Below are positions 10,888 through 21,250 of a stretch of DNA of 64,000 nucleotides, one piece after another. A model generated the notes under the pieces. The model was not told where the DNA came from. It was given only the letters and a program-made list of their open reading frames with translations, and did not search any database. This stretch comes from Allantophomopsis cytisporea (taxonomy: Eukaryota > Ascomycota > Leotiomycetes > Phacidiales > Phacidiaceae): NCBI GenBank assembly GCA_024752435.1, contig CP103026.1:186001-250000 (forward strand), given 5' to 3'. Each line of letters opens with the position of its first letter. The stretch's first letter is position 1. A program made the translations under genes and the position numbers.

Positions 10888-13800
10888 ATGGTTCTTAAGG
10901 TATGTTGCTGTCGAAACCCTTCATGCACGGCGAAATACTTACACATTCCAGACTCTTGCTTTAGGCGTAGCTTGGCTCACGCTCATGCCAAACAGCTATG
11001 CTCTTCCAGACAACCATACCAACGATCTTGTAAATACTGCAATCGATGTTGGGACTTTCCAAGATCCTTCTGTGAAGGTCCGTCCACGGTTTCGATATTG
11101 GCCTCCAGATGCATCCATCAATCTCACTCGACTGGCAGAAGATATCAAGGGGCTTGGAGGAATTGGTGCAGGCGGAGTAGAACTTTTGGGCTATTACTTG
11201 TATGGTGGAGGTGAGTCGATCTGCTTCACAAGAAGCAAGACGTCTTGTTCTGATGTGATTCAATAGGTCAAGGAACATACGCTCCAGATGATTGGTCTGT
11301 ATACGGATGGGGTACACCCTCATGGGTCACGCTTATGAAAGCTGCCCTACAGGCCACATCTGATAGTGGTCTTCAGATGGATTTTGCAATGGGTCCAAAC
11401 CAAGGACAAGGTGTTCCAGCTATAGAAGGCTCTGATGGTCTGGCTTGGGATCTTGTACTGTACAATGCTTCACTTGCAACAGGTGGTTTTTTCAATGGTA
11501 CACTTCCCGGCTGGGGTGACTTGGACTCAAGTGGGGATTGGTCACTACTCGCCGTAACGACAGCCCTTGTTACCGAATCATTTAACGATTCGAATTTCGC
11601 ATTTTTAAATGGTCAGCAGACCACAGCGTCCTTCACAGAGATCGTTCTCGCAGCCGATTCCCTGGAAGACATCACCGATCTTGCCCGGCCAGATGGAACT
11701 ATCACGTATCAGTTTCCTAAAGCAAACGGAACTGAGAATATCCTTTTCGCAGTGAGTTTCACTTACTAAATAATCAAATAGATACTAAGTTTTTGTTTAG
11801 ACATATATGCATCATTCGAATTTTCGGGCACAGATTAGCCCCCTTGACGCTGGGGGCCCTCAAACTCCACCACAAAACTTCGTTCAAAATGGCTCTTTTG
11901 CTGTCGATCACTTCTCGAGTGCGGGAGCCAAACTCATGACTGACTTCTGGGATGAATACATATTGAATGACGAATCGGTGAAGTCCTTGTTGGAAAGTGT
12001 AGGAAATTATGCTTGGGAAGACAGTATTGAGATATTGAACAATGTCTTCTGGACTAAGGATTTCCTTTTCAACTTTCTGGAAAGACGCGGCTACTCACTT
12101 TCACCATACCTTCCCATTTTATTCCATGACAATACGAATGGTGTAGCGGGTGTCATCCCACCTGTTCAGTTTGTGACTGACGAGGATGATAAGGGCAATC
12201 TTCACAGAGATGATTATCGTCAGATTTTGGCCGAAGGATATCGCGATTATATCACTAGTCTTACAAGCTGGGCAAACGAAGTGTTAGATGTGCAGTTCTC
12301 TGCTCAAGTTTCGTATAATTTACCAATGGACATGGAGGAGAATATACCTTACGTTAACGCGCCAGAGTGCGAGTCTCTTGGCTTCAACCATGATATTGAT
12401 CAATACCGGCAGTTCGCAGGACCTGCTAACCTAGCGGGAAAGCGTGTGATTTCTAATGAGATGGGAGCCAATTTTCAAGAGGCATATGCAACTTACGTAC
12501 CAGAGATATTGTGGGATGTCAAGCGTGCGTTTGTGAGCGGTATCAATCAGATAGTCTTTCATGGAGCTACTTATTCCGGGAACTATGAAAACACTACTTG
12601 GCCCGGGTTCACGACATTTCAGTACCTATTTGCTGAGATGTATTCCCGACATCAGCCAGCTTACGACTTCTATTCTGATACCATTGACTACGTCGCTCGA
12701 ATGCAACTGGTCACTCAATCTGGTGTACCAAAGCGTGATATCGCTTTCTACAATTTCAAGTCATCGTATGCTACACTTGCTCGAACGTACGTTCCAACGG
12801 ACTTGGAACGAGCTGGCTATTCGTATGAGTATCTTTCGCCTAACAATTTCAATCTTCCCAATGCTATTGTGCGTCGAAACATTTTGGCACCAGATGCCCA
12901 AGCTTTCAAAGCCTTGGTTGTCCGAGCAAATGATACCCTTACAGTGGAGGGCGCTGCAGGAATAGCATCATTCGCAGCTCAGGGACTTCCGATCATCTTT
13001 AGTGGTGGTCTTCCAGGCAGCGTCTGCAGTTGCAATGCCTCTGCATCGGTCTACGTCAATACTACAATTTCAAGCTTGGTCAATCTTACCAACGTCCATC
13101 AAGTACCATACGAGAACCTTGCTGAGAGTCTTTCAGACCTTGGCATCACCCCATCAACAAAGTTCTCGGATTCGCTGACGTGGTACACACAATGGAGAAA
13201 AGATACCAATGAGTCTGCGGACTATGCTGTGGTCTACTACGACGCTCTTCCAGGACTGTCCGCTATCAGTACACAAAGTGTAGAGTTTGCAGCCACAGGA
13301 TATCCGTATATCTTCGATGCCTGGACAGGCAAGCAGACTCCAATCACAAATTTCACGCAGTCGTACTCTTCAACAACCATCCCACTTACGCTAGCCGGAA
13401 ATCAGACCGTGATCATTGCATTCCTCTCCCAGCCGCTCTCCGTCACGGCAAACAGTAGTACCAAAGCTATCACGCCGGGAGAAGAAATCATCCTGGTCAA
13501 TTGGACCCTCATTGTAGAGCACTGGGATCCGCCGGAAGATCTGTACGACATCGAAACCATCGCAGTCAAATCCAACACAACACACAACCTCCCATCGCTC
13601 GTCTCATGGCAGGATATCCCCGGCTTGCAGAATGTGTCTGGCCTCGGATACTACAGCACCACATTCAATCTGGACACCTCATCTTCAGGTGCTGTGATTG
13701 ATTTTGGTCCCATCCGCCATACTATCCGTGTTTATATCAACGGGAAACTCATCCCCCCTCTTGATTTGACGTGGGCGCGGACAGACATATCTAAATTCCT

Positions 13801-13969
13801 GGTATCGGGCGAGAATACGGTCGAGGTTGTGGTCTCTACGCCGTTGGGTAATAGGCTGCGACCTATTTGGACGGAGCTGGAAACTAGTGGTGTTGGACCT
13901 ATGCTTTCGGCACCCAGTCCGGGTGACTATGGGCTTTTAGGCAATGTTACTGTTCTCCCATATACTTAG
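10888..13969 (+). CDS. secreted GH106-type alpha-L-rhamnosidase-like glycosidase (4 exons)
   Basis: Exons 10888-10899, 10952-11210, 11267-11751 and 11801-13969 join in phase to 974 aa. The first exon is only 12 nt (MVLK). Splicing puts it directly before the hydrophobic core of a signal peptide (TLALGVAWLTL). The N-terminal signature FRYWPPDAS followed by GGIGAGGVELLGYYLYGG is characteristic of family GH106. VDHFSSAGAK and a large beta-rich C-terminus with a jelly-roll galactose-binding-like module (about 860-950, with FNLDTS and YINGKLI) agree with the family's multi-domain layout and usual 900-1000 aa length. Many N-glycosylation sequons support secretion. The enzyme probably removes rhamnose from pectic side chains (RG-I/RG-II) or glycosides, but the substrate is inferred. 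Confidence 0.85.
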
Positions 13970-14575
13970 TACCTGGATTAAATGAGTTTGTAATTTTCTT
14001 GGATGTACTTCATGGCTGCAAACAGGCAGGTTTATGGGCGAAAAAATAACAATAGCTTTTATCGATATCTATCTGTGTGGAGGGCAGAGAGGTACCTTGC
14101 AGAAGTGAATTATATACAACATGTTTCGTGATTATGGTCGCCTACCCTCAACCGGTTTGGTAGTTGGTTTATTCATTACTGCTGTGCATACTAGAATAGG
14201 ACTTCGCATGCCATCTTCTGACCAAAGATTGATAATGACGACAATGAGCATGGCGTGGCAAACATATAAACATGAAATCCTCAAAGCAGGATTTCAGTGT
14301 AGAATTAGCTGGCATGACTTCTCAAGCCAAGGTTCAGTACAACTCTTGAGAAGAATATATACCCACGAACATGAAGGACACCAAATCGAACTATGTTTAC
14401 TTCATAACACATTAAATACATAATAAAACATTCATTTTTTGATATTAATCCCGCAGCGGCAATAACCACTCACTAAGTACTACCCCTCATACAAACATAA
14501 ACATGACAGCATATATACATAATTCGTACCCCGTCCCTCTAATTTTCGTTCTCTCCCGTCTTCCAAATCCACATC
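13970..14575. other. 3' intergenic region between convergent genes
   Basis: Shared 3' flank of the GH106 gene and the minus-strand membrane glycoprotein. An AATAAA-like signal lies near 14420. A 100-codon plus ORF at 14121-14423 has no domain and is not called. Confidence 0.6.
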
Positions 14576-17500
14576 TCAGCCACTCTTGATGAAGTTCTGC
14601 CACTGACACCCACACCCCCCAGTCCCGCCATCAAACCCACCAGCATCACTGATTTCCTCCGTAACATTCCCGAATAATCCGGGAGCAGCATTAACAAGCG
14701 TACCACCGAACCCTCTATTCTCAATGACCAATTTTCCCTCGCCAGCAGTCTGCCGTTCCCTATCATCAAGTGCATAGCAGTAGACCATCTTCTCGGTGGC
14801 ATTGCCGCCATGGCGATCAAGTGTGAGGGTCACGGGATACGGGAAACTCCCTGGCTGTGCGAAGTCATTTGCGAAGAATGCCGACGTGGTGTTCATTTTC
14901 TCCTTGTCCCCATCCGATGTTGACGAGGTGGAATTTAGAAGAGCGGAATCGTTCCCTAAACGCGTCCAGATCTGCACGAGAAAACGTGTCTGAGCCCATG
15001 TGCAGCGGACTTTGGCTTCTGTCTCTGTAGCGCCACCGTTGAGATCATCCGGGACTTCGCCCGTGTCAGAGGCGTTAAGCAGAGCGGTGGACTTCAGGAA
15101 GATAGAGCGGTCATAGTAAGTGTAGAAGCCATAATGTTCAGTAGGCATGTTGCGGTCGAAGAGACGGAGGGGCTGAGAGGTTGGTAGGGGTGATGGAAGG
15201 AGATTGGCCGGTGCGGCGGTGCCATCGGCGTTAGACGCTGGAGAGGGAAGGAGGGCGGAGATGTCGGGAAAGGGATCGGTAGTGTTTGTTGTAGAGGCAC
15301 GTTTTTTGAGAGCTGCAGTGCTGCTTGTGATGTCCAGGAAGGAAATATAAAATGGTGTTGCTTCGCCAGCTTTACTAGACGATACTATCCCATCCGTCGT
15401 GTTACCCAGAAAGAATTGTTCAGCGAGGGATGGGGCCGCTGGACTTGGAGTGAAGGCTGCTTGCCGTGCCATCAGGAACATTCGTTTGATGAATTGCCCT
15501 GCCGAGACGGCGTTGCCAACAGTTCGAGTCGCCAGAGCGGGATTATCTGTAATATTTGCGAATGTGGCATTCGCAGCACTACTGTTGTCCCATTGAATAT
15601 CAAGCCTGAAGTTTGGCTGATCTGGCTGATTTGGCGCAATACTAGACTGTAATTCCTTCGGAAGAGCACAGCTCCATAATGTGGAAGGAAAGACGCAACC
15701 AGTGTTCTCCTTCACCGCATCTGGAGCCGCAACCGTAGATACACCCGTGAATATCGGTGGGAAACCTGTCAAATTAAGCCACTGGGACTCTTGCTCCACA
15801 GTATTTTTCTTGTGGTGCAACGTAGTTGCCAGTACAATTATAAGAATCAAGAGTGCGATGAAGGCCGCCAAAATACCAAACCAGCATCGACGTCTTTTGC
15901 GACCCTCCGCACCAGTGCGTCCATAACAGCCTCTCTTCGGTACACATCCTCTACCACGCCACAAACCACCTGCCTTATGAGCAACTGCATCCTCCTTCTC
16001 ATACTTGCGTCTTTTCTTCTCCGCTTTACGTGCTTTCGTTGGCGGAGGCTCGAAGTAGGCCTGGGTTACATACTGCGCTTGTTGGCGAGCTGGTAGATGA
16101 GGATATCCTGCATCTAGAACAATTGGTTGACGTGCAGCTGGTGTCAAGGGCACGTCTGACAAAGGAATCGCGCCTCTAGAAGCCATTGCCTGCTGAAGAC
16201 CAGGTGATACTGGACCAGGAGAAGGCGGTTGCGGAAGGTTACCGGCCGGAACTTCCGCCGGAAACTGTGCTGCCTGATTGATATTGCTTGGTGGATATAC
16301 AGCTTTCACTCGTGGAGCATGAACCTTTGGGGGTGAATATGGAGGTGGTTCTGGCGACGAATAACCATCTGAATCAACTGGTCCATGAGACCCAGAGAAG
16401 CCAGAAAAGTGACGTTCTTGTCGTTCTTGTGCTGTTAGATTGCGTGACAGCTCCGGAAGCTGCCTTGGTACTTCTCTCAGGTCTTCCAGCCGTGGCTGAA
16501 CAAAGTTATTTGACCTTTGATGTTCGGTCAAAGTACGTTGCAAGATCACGGGAACTTCTCGATCATCCGGACTGATAACGGTAGCCGCCGACTCTTGTCG
16601 TACGTGGCCTCTTGCAGGATCTTGATCATCCGCTATTCTAGCTGCAACAATTCCACTTTCCACATGTGCATTGAAACTCCGCGCTATATCAGCACTTGCT
16701 ATCTGTACTCTGTGCTTCGGTACAGTACCAGTGCTAGAGTCTCGAGTGTTAAAAGGAAATGGTTTCTTGTTATTGGTGGATAGATCATGATTAATGTTCC
16801 ACCACTCGTCGGAAGAGATACTAGTCGTTGTTTGGGGAGTCACTGGGGAGAATGTTTTGAACACATCACGATCTCTGTCATCGACAACGGGGTTAGATGA
16901 AGTGTAGAAGTCCTCCGGGGTCTTCTCTTTCTCAACTGGAGGGAAAGTCTTCGCAGTAGTTGTGAATGGCGTAGTAATAAAAGTCCACCAGCCTTTTGAC
17001 TTGCGGTGTGTAGTCACCGTACTCTCGCTGATACTTCGTGCCCTGGTAAGCTTCTCCACAGGAGTTACCGGAGTCTTGCGAGGCATAATAGGGGATTCGT
17101 CCTCCTCAAAGACCGTGTACGAAGACAGGACTCGTTCCTTGCGGTCTTCAGTCGTAGCTTTCTGCCCAGCGACATCTTGCAGAAAGCTGTCCACAGTTTC
17201 TCGACTCTTGTTTGTCTGTCCCGTCTTGCCGTTTTGAGCAAATTCATGTGGCAGACTGGGAACGGGCGGAATATCTCCGAAATCATGATCACGAAACCCA
17301 CCATTCGCACCATGCAAATAGATGCTCGACATCGTCCTTGAAGCTGTCCTAGCGGTGGATGGAGTATCAGGAGACCATACTGATACCTCATTCGCGGGGG
17401 TAAAAGGAGTAACCGTATCCGGGGACCAAACCGATCGCTCGTTAGCCGGTGTGATGATGATAGTGGGAGTATCGGGACCGATCAAAGGTGTTCGATGCTG

Positions 17501-18319
17501 ATAACTCTGAATGACTTTGGAGGTCTCAGAAGAAGCTGTTTGAGGGGTGAGCATATTTTCCGCCAATCTTGCAGACGGTATTGAGATGCCGATGACGATA
17601 GGCCTGTCATCCGGAGACAGGTCATTCTCGAGTTGGAGTTGAGCAGGCTTTTTGGTCCGCTGCATCGATTGTTCGGTGGCGGTGGGTGTATCAAGTTCGA
17701 TTCGAGGATTCTGCTGCGCATGGCTGCGTTCATCTTTTGGATTACTCTTGTTGTTTTTGTTCTTTGACCACCAGGACCCCGGATTTGGCGTCGATTGACT
17801 CTCAAGTGCCTGCAGAGCTGCTAGATTTACAAAGCATCCTGGCTGTAGGTTTTTCGGAGCAGGTTGGACTTGTCGAGGCTGCACCGAGGAAGGTCCTTGA
17901 GTACGTGAGAAATCCGTCACGACTCTGATGCCAGCTAATGCATTTTGCTTCTTCTGTCGACCTTTTGACTTGTCCCTCGTGGGCTTGTGGACCGAGTATT
18001 GCCTAATACTCTTCCGTATTCCTAGGCCTTGCAATTGTTTTGAGGCATTTTTGTTGTTGGTATTATTGACCTTTGGCCATTGGGTGACGCGGGAATTGGC
18101 AGTGGATTGCGCCGTCAAGGCCTCTGGGTGTTGCGTATCGTCATCCCACCAAGCATCTTCCTCTAATTCCTCCTCGTTATCGTCGAAGGGTGTGTCGAAA
18201 GGGTTGTTGTTTCTTCTGTTATTGTTGTTGTTGTTGTTGTTGTTGGTATTTTGGTTATCGTGTGGATGTAGGCTAGCATTGGGCGCCAAATGTCGTGAGC
18301 CTATGGTCGACTCTGGCAT
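14576..18319 (-). CDS. very long single-pass membrane protein of unknown function
   Basis: An intronless ORF of 1247 aa starts at the Met at 18319 (MPESTIGS). An in-frame Met 24 codons upstream (18391) exists but adds an unlikely leader. The N-terminal ~810 residues are hydrophilic and disordered-looking, rich in Ser, Thr, Pro and Asn, with a nine-Asn run near residue 29 and acidic clusters. A basic stretch (EGRKRRRC) precedes one transmembrane helix (about 812-834, ILAAFIALLILIIVLATTL). The C-terminal ~410 residues carry many NxS/T sequons and end in a Cys-rich motif (GGCGCQWQN). This suggests a long cytosolic tail and a glycosylated outer domain. I do not recognise a catalytic domain. Large proteins of this layout occur widely in Pezizomycotina and are left as hypothetical. 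Confidence 0.85.
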   Translation of the reverse strand: MPESTIGSRHLAPNASLHPHDNQNTNNNNNNNNNRRNNNPFDTPFDDNEEELEEDAWWDDDTQHPEALTAQSTANSRVTQWPKVNNTNNKNASKQLQGLGIRKSIRQYSVHKPTRDKSKGRQKKQNALAGIRVVTDFSRTQGPSSVQPRQVQPAPKNLQPGCFVNLAALQALESQSTPNPGSWWSKNKNNKSNPKDERSHAQQNPRIELDTPTATEQSMQRTKKPAQLQLENDLSPDDRPIVIGISIPSARLAENMLTPQTASSETSKVIQSYQHRTPLIGPDTPTIIITPANERSVWSPDTVTPFTPANEVSVWSPDTPSTARTASRTMSSIYLHGANGGFRDHDFGDIPPVPSLPHEFAQNGKTGQTNKSRETVDSFLQDVAGQKATTEDRKERVLSSYTVFEEDESPIMPRKTPVTPVEKLTRARSISESTVTTHRKSKGWWTFITTPFTTTAKTFPPVEKEKTPEDFYTSSNPVVDDRDRDVFKTFSPVTPQTTTSISSDEWWNINHDLSTNNKKPFPFNTRDSSTGTVPKHRVQIASADIARSFNAHVESGIVAARIADDQDPARGHVRQESAATVISPDDREVPVILQRTLTEHQRSNNFVQPRLEDLREVPRQLPELSRNLTAQERQERHFSGFSGSHGPVDSDGYSSPEPPPYSPPKVHAPRVKAVYPPSNINQAAQFPAEVPAGNLPQPPSPGPVSPGLQQAMASRGAIPLSDVPLTPAARQPIVLDAGYPHLPARQQAQYVTQAYFEPPPTKARKAEKKRRKYEKEDAVAHKAGGLWRGRGCVPKRGCYGRTGAEGRKRRRCWFGILAAFIALLILIIVLATTLHHKKNTVEQESQWLNLTGFPPIFTGVSTVAAPDAVKENTGCVFPSTLWSCALPKELQSSIAPNQPDQPNFRLDIQWDNSSAANATFANITDNPALATRTVGNAVSAGQFIKRMFLMARQAAFTPSPAAPSLAEQFFLGNTTDGIVSSSKAGEATPFYISFLDITSSTAALKKRASTTNTTDPFPDISALLPSPASNADGTAAPANLLPSPLPTSQPLRLFDRNMPTEHYGFYTYYDRSIFLKSTALLNASDTGEVPDDLNGGATETEAKVRCTWAQTRFLVQIWTRLGNDSALLNSTSSTSDGDKEKMNTTSAFFANDFAQPGSFPYPVTLTLDRHGGNATEKMVYCYALDDRERQTAGEGKLVIENRGFGGTLVNAAPGLFGNVTEEISDAGGFDGGTGGCGCQWQNFIKSG
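18211..18244. repeat. TTG trinucleotide run encoding poly-Asn
   Basis: A run of (TTG)n on the plus strand is (CAA/AAC)n read on the minus strand and encodes the poly-Asn tract of the membrane protein. It is likely to vary in length between strains. Confidence 0.75.
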
Positions 18320-20008
18320 GATAAATTTGTTGCGACAAAGTGCAAAGAACGCCGGTTGTAAATGCTGCTTTGTTGTATACAAAAGATGCAAGTTCTAGTA
18401 ATCAAATTATGCTTGAACTATGTTTGGAAGCAAAATATTGACTCTTCCAGATGCGTCCGGATACTGTGAGTGAAGGAATGCTTGATGATCGAAAATGTCC
18501 TCTGCTATGCCGGCAGGAGCGCAATGATTGGGTGTCCGTCAGGCGATTTGGGACAAACAAAGCAAATGTTCCTTCGATGCTTTAGAAGCGCAAGTGAGGT
18601 ATGTCTTACTGTGAAATTCACAATAGAAATGAGTTGTTGGCAGAAAAGAATGAATGATTAAGACAAGGCACAATAGCTAGCAGCCACAGCAACAACAAAA
18701 AGTAAAGACCGCAATTCAAAATAGCACAACACACAAGTCGTCAGCCGCAAAGAGTAGCTAGGTCCTCAGTAGGAGAAGGAAGAAAAGAATGACACGATTA
18801 CGAAAGAATATTCGACAGGAAGAGAAGAGCTTAGCCATGACACGAGTGTTTTTACGCCATCGCGCCCAAAGTACCTTCTGCCATGCCAGCCATTCGACAG
18901 CAGTCACTCACAAGGATTTGCTATATACATCTCGCACGTCTCGCATTCAATTCGACCCTACACGCTGCGCGCGATATATTAGAAGCTTTTATTGGAGACG
19001 GATGAAGGAAGCTGTATGGACAAGATCTCGCTCGAAGCGCCCATCGTCTTGCGTGAGGTTGAGGCGACATAAATGGTAGGCGCTTGCATGGTTGTGGATG
19101 TCTGTAGCTGTGAGGACACTCATCCAATCAGAGGCGATCTTTGCGAGCGGCTTCTATTCATAGCCAGCCGGCATCGCGAGAGATAATCGAGGATCTCGAG
19201 AACGTTGAACTCGACTCCGGAACTTTCAATTCACTCCATAATTCGTACTTCGTACTTTGTGGAGTGGACTTGTGAAACTCTCACGCTGCATGCTATGTAC
19301 GGAGTATGTTATCGTGTGATAACACAAGCCATGATATAATAAGCTATCTTCAAAAGTTGTTATTGTTTCGCTGATCAGAGAAGTTCTCGTCTCGCCTTCC
19401 TCTCAATTGTGATCACACACATCGCTCATCACTCTCGTTTCTAATGTCATCGTCTTAGCTGTCAACTTATCCCTCCTTCGCTTCTCGCAATCCGGAAACT
19501 TCTAGATCTTTGTCTTGAGAGGGCATTCGTGAGCAGAGCAAGCTGAGCGCGGACTACTCCGCATATTTTACGCAGTGATCATGGAATGTAATATGGATCA
19601 AAGACATGGCATTCACTCAGACCCTTGAAGTAGGATGCTACCTTGTACAACAAGGGATGGCCAGTTCACCTGCGCACCAGTATTCTTATTGCGATCATAT
19701 AGATTAATTCTGCTACAGTCTTAGTTACTGTACAGATATATTTCTGGCTATGATTGAGGTCGATTTCTTGGTGGAGGGCATCAATTCCTCAGTTCCACCG
19801 CCAACTGCCAAAGCCCTAAATAGTTACACAACAGAGTATTATAGCTTTTCAGCTTCTTCCAAAATGCAATTTGAAAACCGTTTCATATCCCACCTAAGGT
19901 GTGTATGATTCGCGCAAATCATATGATAAATCCAATCTCTAAAGATACGGCAAATCACTTTGAAAGAGTTCGACCTTGATTACGTCGTTCTGTCAGATCG
20001 TGTATCGA
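18320..20008. other. intergenic region upstream of the long membrane protein gene
   Basis: Promoter side of the minus-strand gene. It contains purine-rich leader-like sequence (18650-18800) and a tandem CGTACTT motif near 19246. No ORF is supported. Confidence 0.55.
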
Positions 20009-20448
20009 ATGAGTGCATTATCTAAACCCCACCACAACAATCAACCTAGATCGTCCTATTCCTACAACAACATCACCACAACCACGGATGTTTTTTCAAA
20101 ACATCCCAAAAGCCCATCAATTCACCTTCAACATGCAAGATCAAAACTGAAAGAGCTGGAGATGTCCATCCGATGTACATACACACCATCACAAACCAAA
20201 GTAGTGCTCAAGAAGCAGAATGCCGCCAAGACATGCCTACCAAATCCGCCCCTTAGTAAGTGAGCAATATCCGAAAACACATGCCTGAGTTCCGATTCGG
20301 GCTGAAGATCTCCACAGCGACCCTCGGATGGTCGCTCCTTAATCAGGCGTTGTATTTACTGGCTGGTTGTTTGCTTGTGAATGCTTGTTATCGGAGATCG
20401 GATAGGGTCAAGGGTCATCATTCTTATATGTTTTATCCTCACTGTTGA
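20009..20448 (+). CDS. possible small two-exon hypothetical protein
   Basis: A candidate only. Exon 20009-20255 ends at a consensus donor (GTAAGT), and an acceptor at 20317 (CTCCACAG) restores the frame to 20448, giving 125 aa. The N-terminus is Ser/Asn/Thr-rich, with a charged middle (ARSKLKELE). The second exon adds a hydrophobic helix (LLNQALYLLAGCLLVNA) that could span a membrane. There is no family match that I recognise. The splice agreement is the only support. Confidence 0.28.
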
Positions 20449-21250
20449 TTACTTGTGGTTGCCGAGCCCGACATGTTGGCCGCATACTGTATACAGTCGC
20501 CACGCGGGTAAGTACCGCAAACGGATGGACGAGGCATGAGTTTAAAATCAACCTTACATTATTGTCGTTCTAAAATTCCGATGGGCTCCCGGTTGCACTC
20601 GCGGAGCATGTTCTTGGGTCTGGGAATCGATTCATCCAGCGCCACTTGGTTGCTGGAGGTCTTAAGAATGAGTGAAACATCCGTCGAGGGGAGACCAGAA
20701 GTTCAAGAGAGCGTCTTGGACTGAGTTGATAGGTTAATCACACACAATAATCTGAACTCCCTCAACACCGAGTAATATAGCTGTGTTTTAGGAACCAATA
20801 CATTTCCAATCGCTTTTCCAAATCCCACATCCAGATATTCTGAATGAGCACTAGTTTTCACATTGTCTCCGTTGACATGGCAAAATGTCAGTCAAGTCCA
20901 ATCGCAACGGGTAGGTAGCGTCGGGTAGGGGAGTTAGACGAGCTGAGACTAGAATTCCTTACAGCAGCTGGATAGCCCTGAGAAGAGATACACTTTCGCG
21001 CCGCAACATGTCACACGGAACGCGCGGTATGTAAGCAGAAATGAGACGCGATGGGCTTTTAAAAGGGCAGCTATTTCCTAGAGGAGCGGGAGGAGCTCAC
21101 ACGCTCACCGCAAGCCGCTCACTCCTTCGCGCGCCTCGTGGGGTTTTTATTTAATTCGATACTCGTTTGATATTGATAGTTGACGTTTGCTCCTGGTCGT
21201 AGTCATTCTTTTCCCCCAAAAACTCACCGGCTCAGTCTTTCATTCCCATC
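20449..21250. other. promoter-side intergenic region of the acyltransferase gene
   Basis: No gene seen. The last 100 nt before the ATG are pyrimidine-rich (TTCTTTTCCCCC), as is common in fungal leaders. Confidence 0.55.

Noticed and set aside
19297..19306. TACGGAGTA-like motif, also near 52098
   Set aside because: This short sequence is common in fungal intergenic DNA; two copies here do not define an element.
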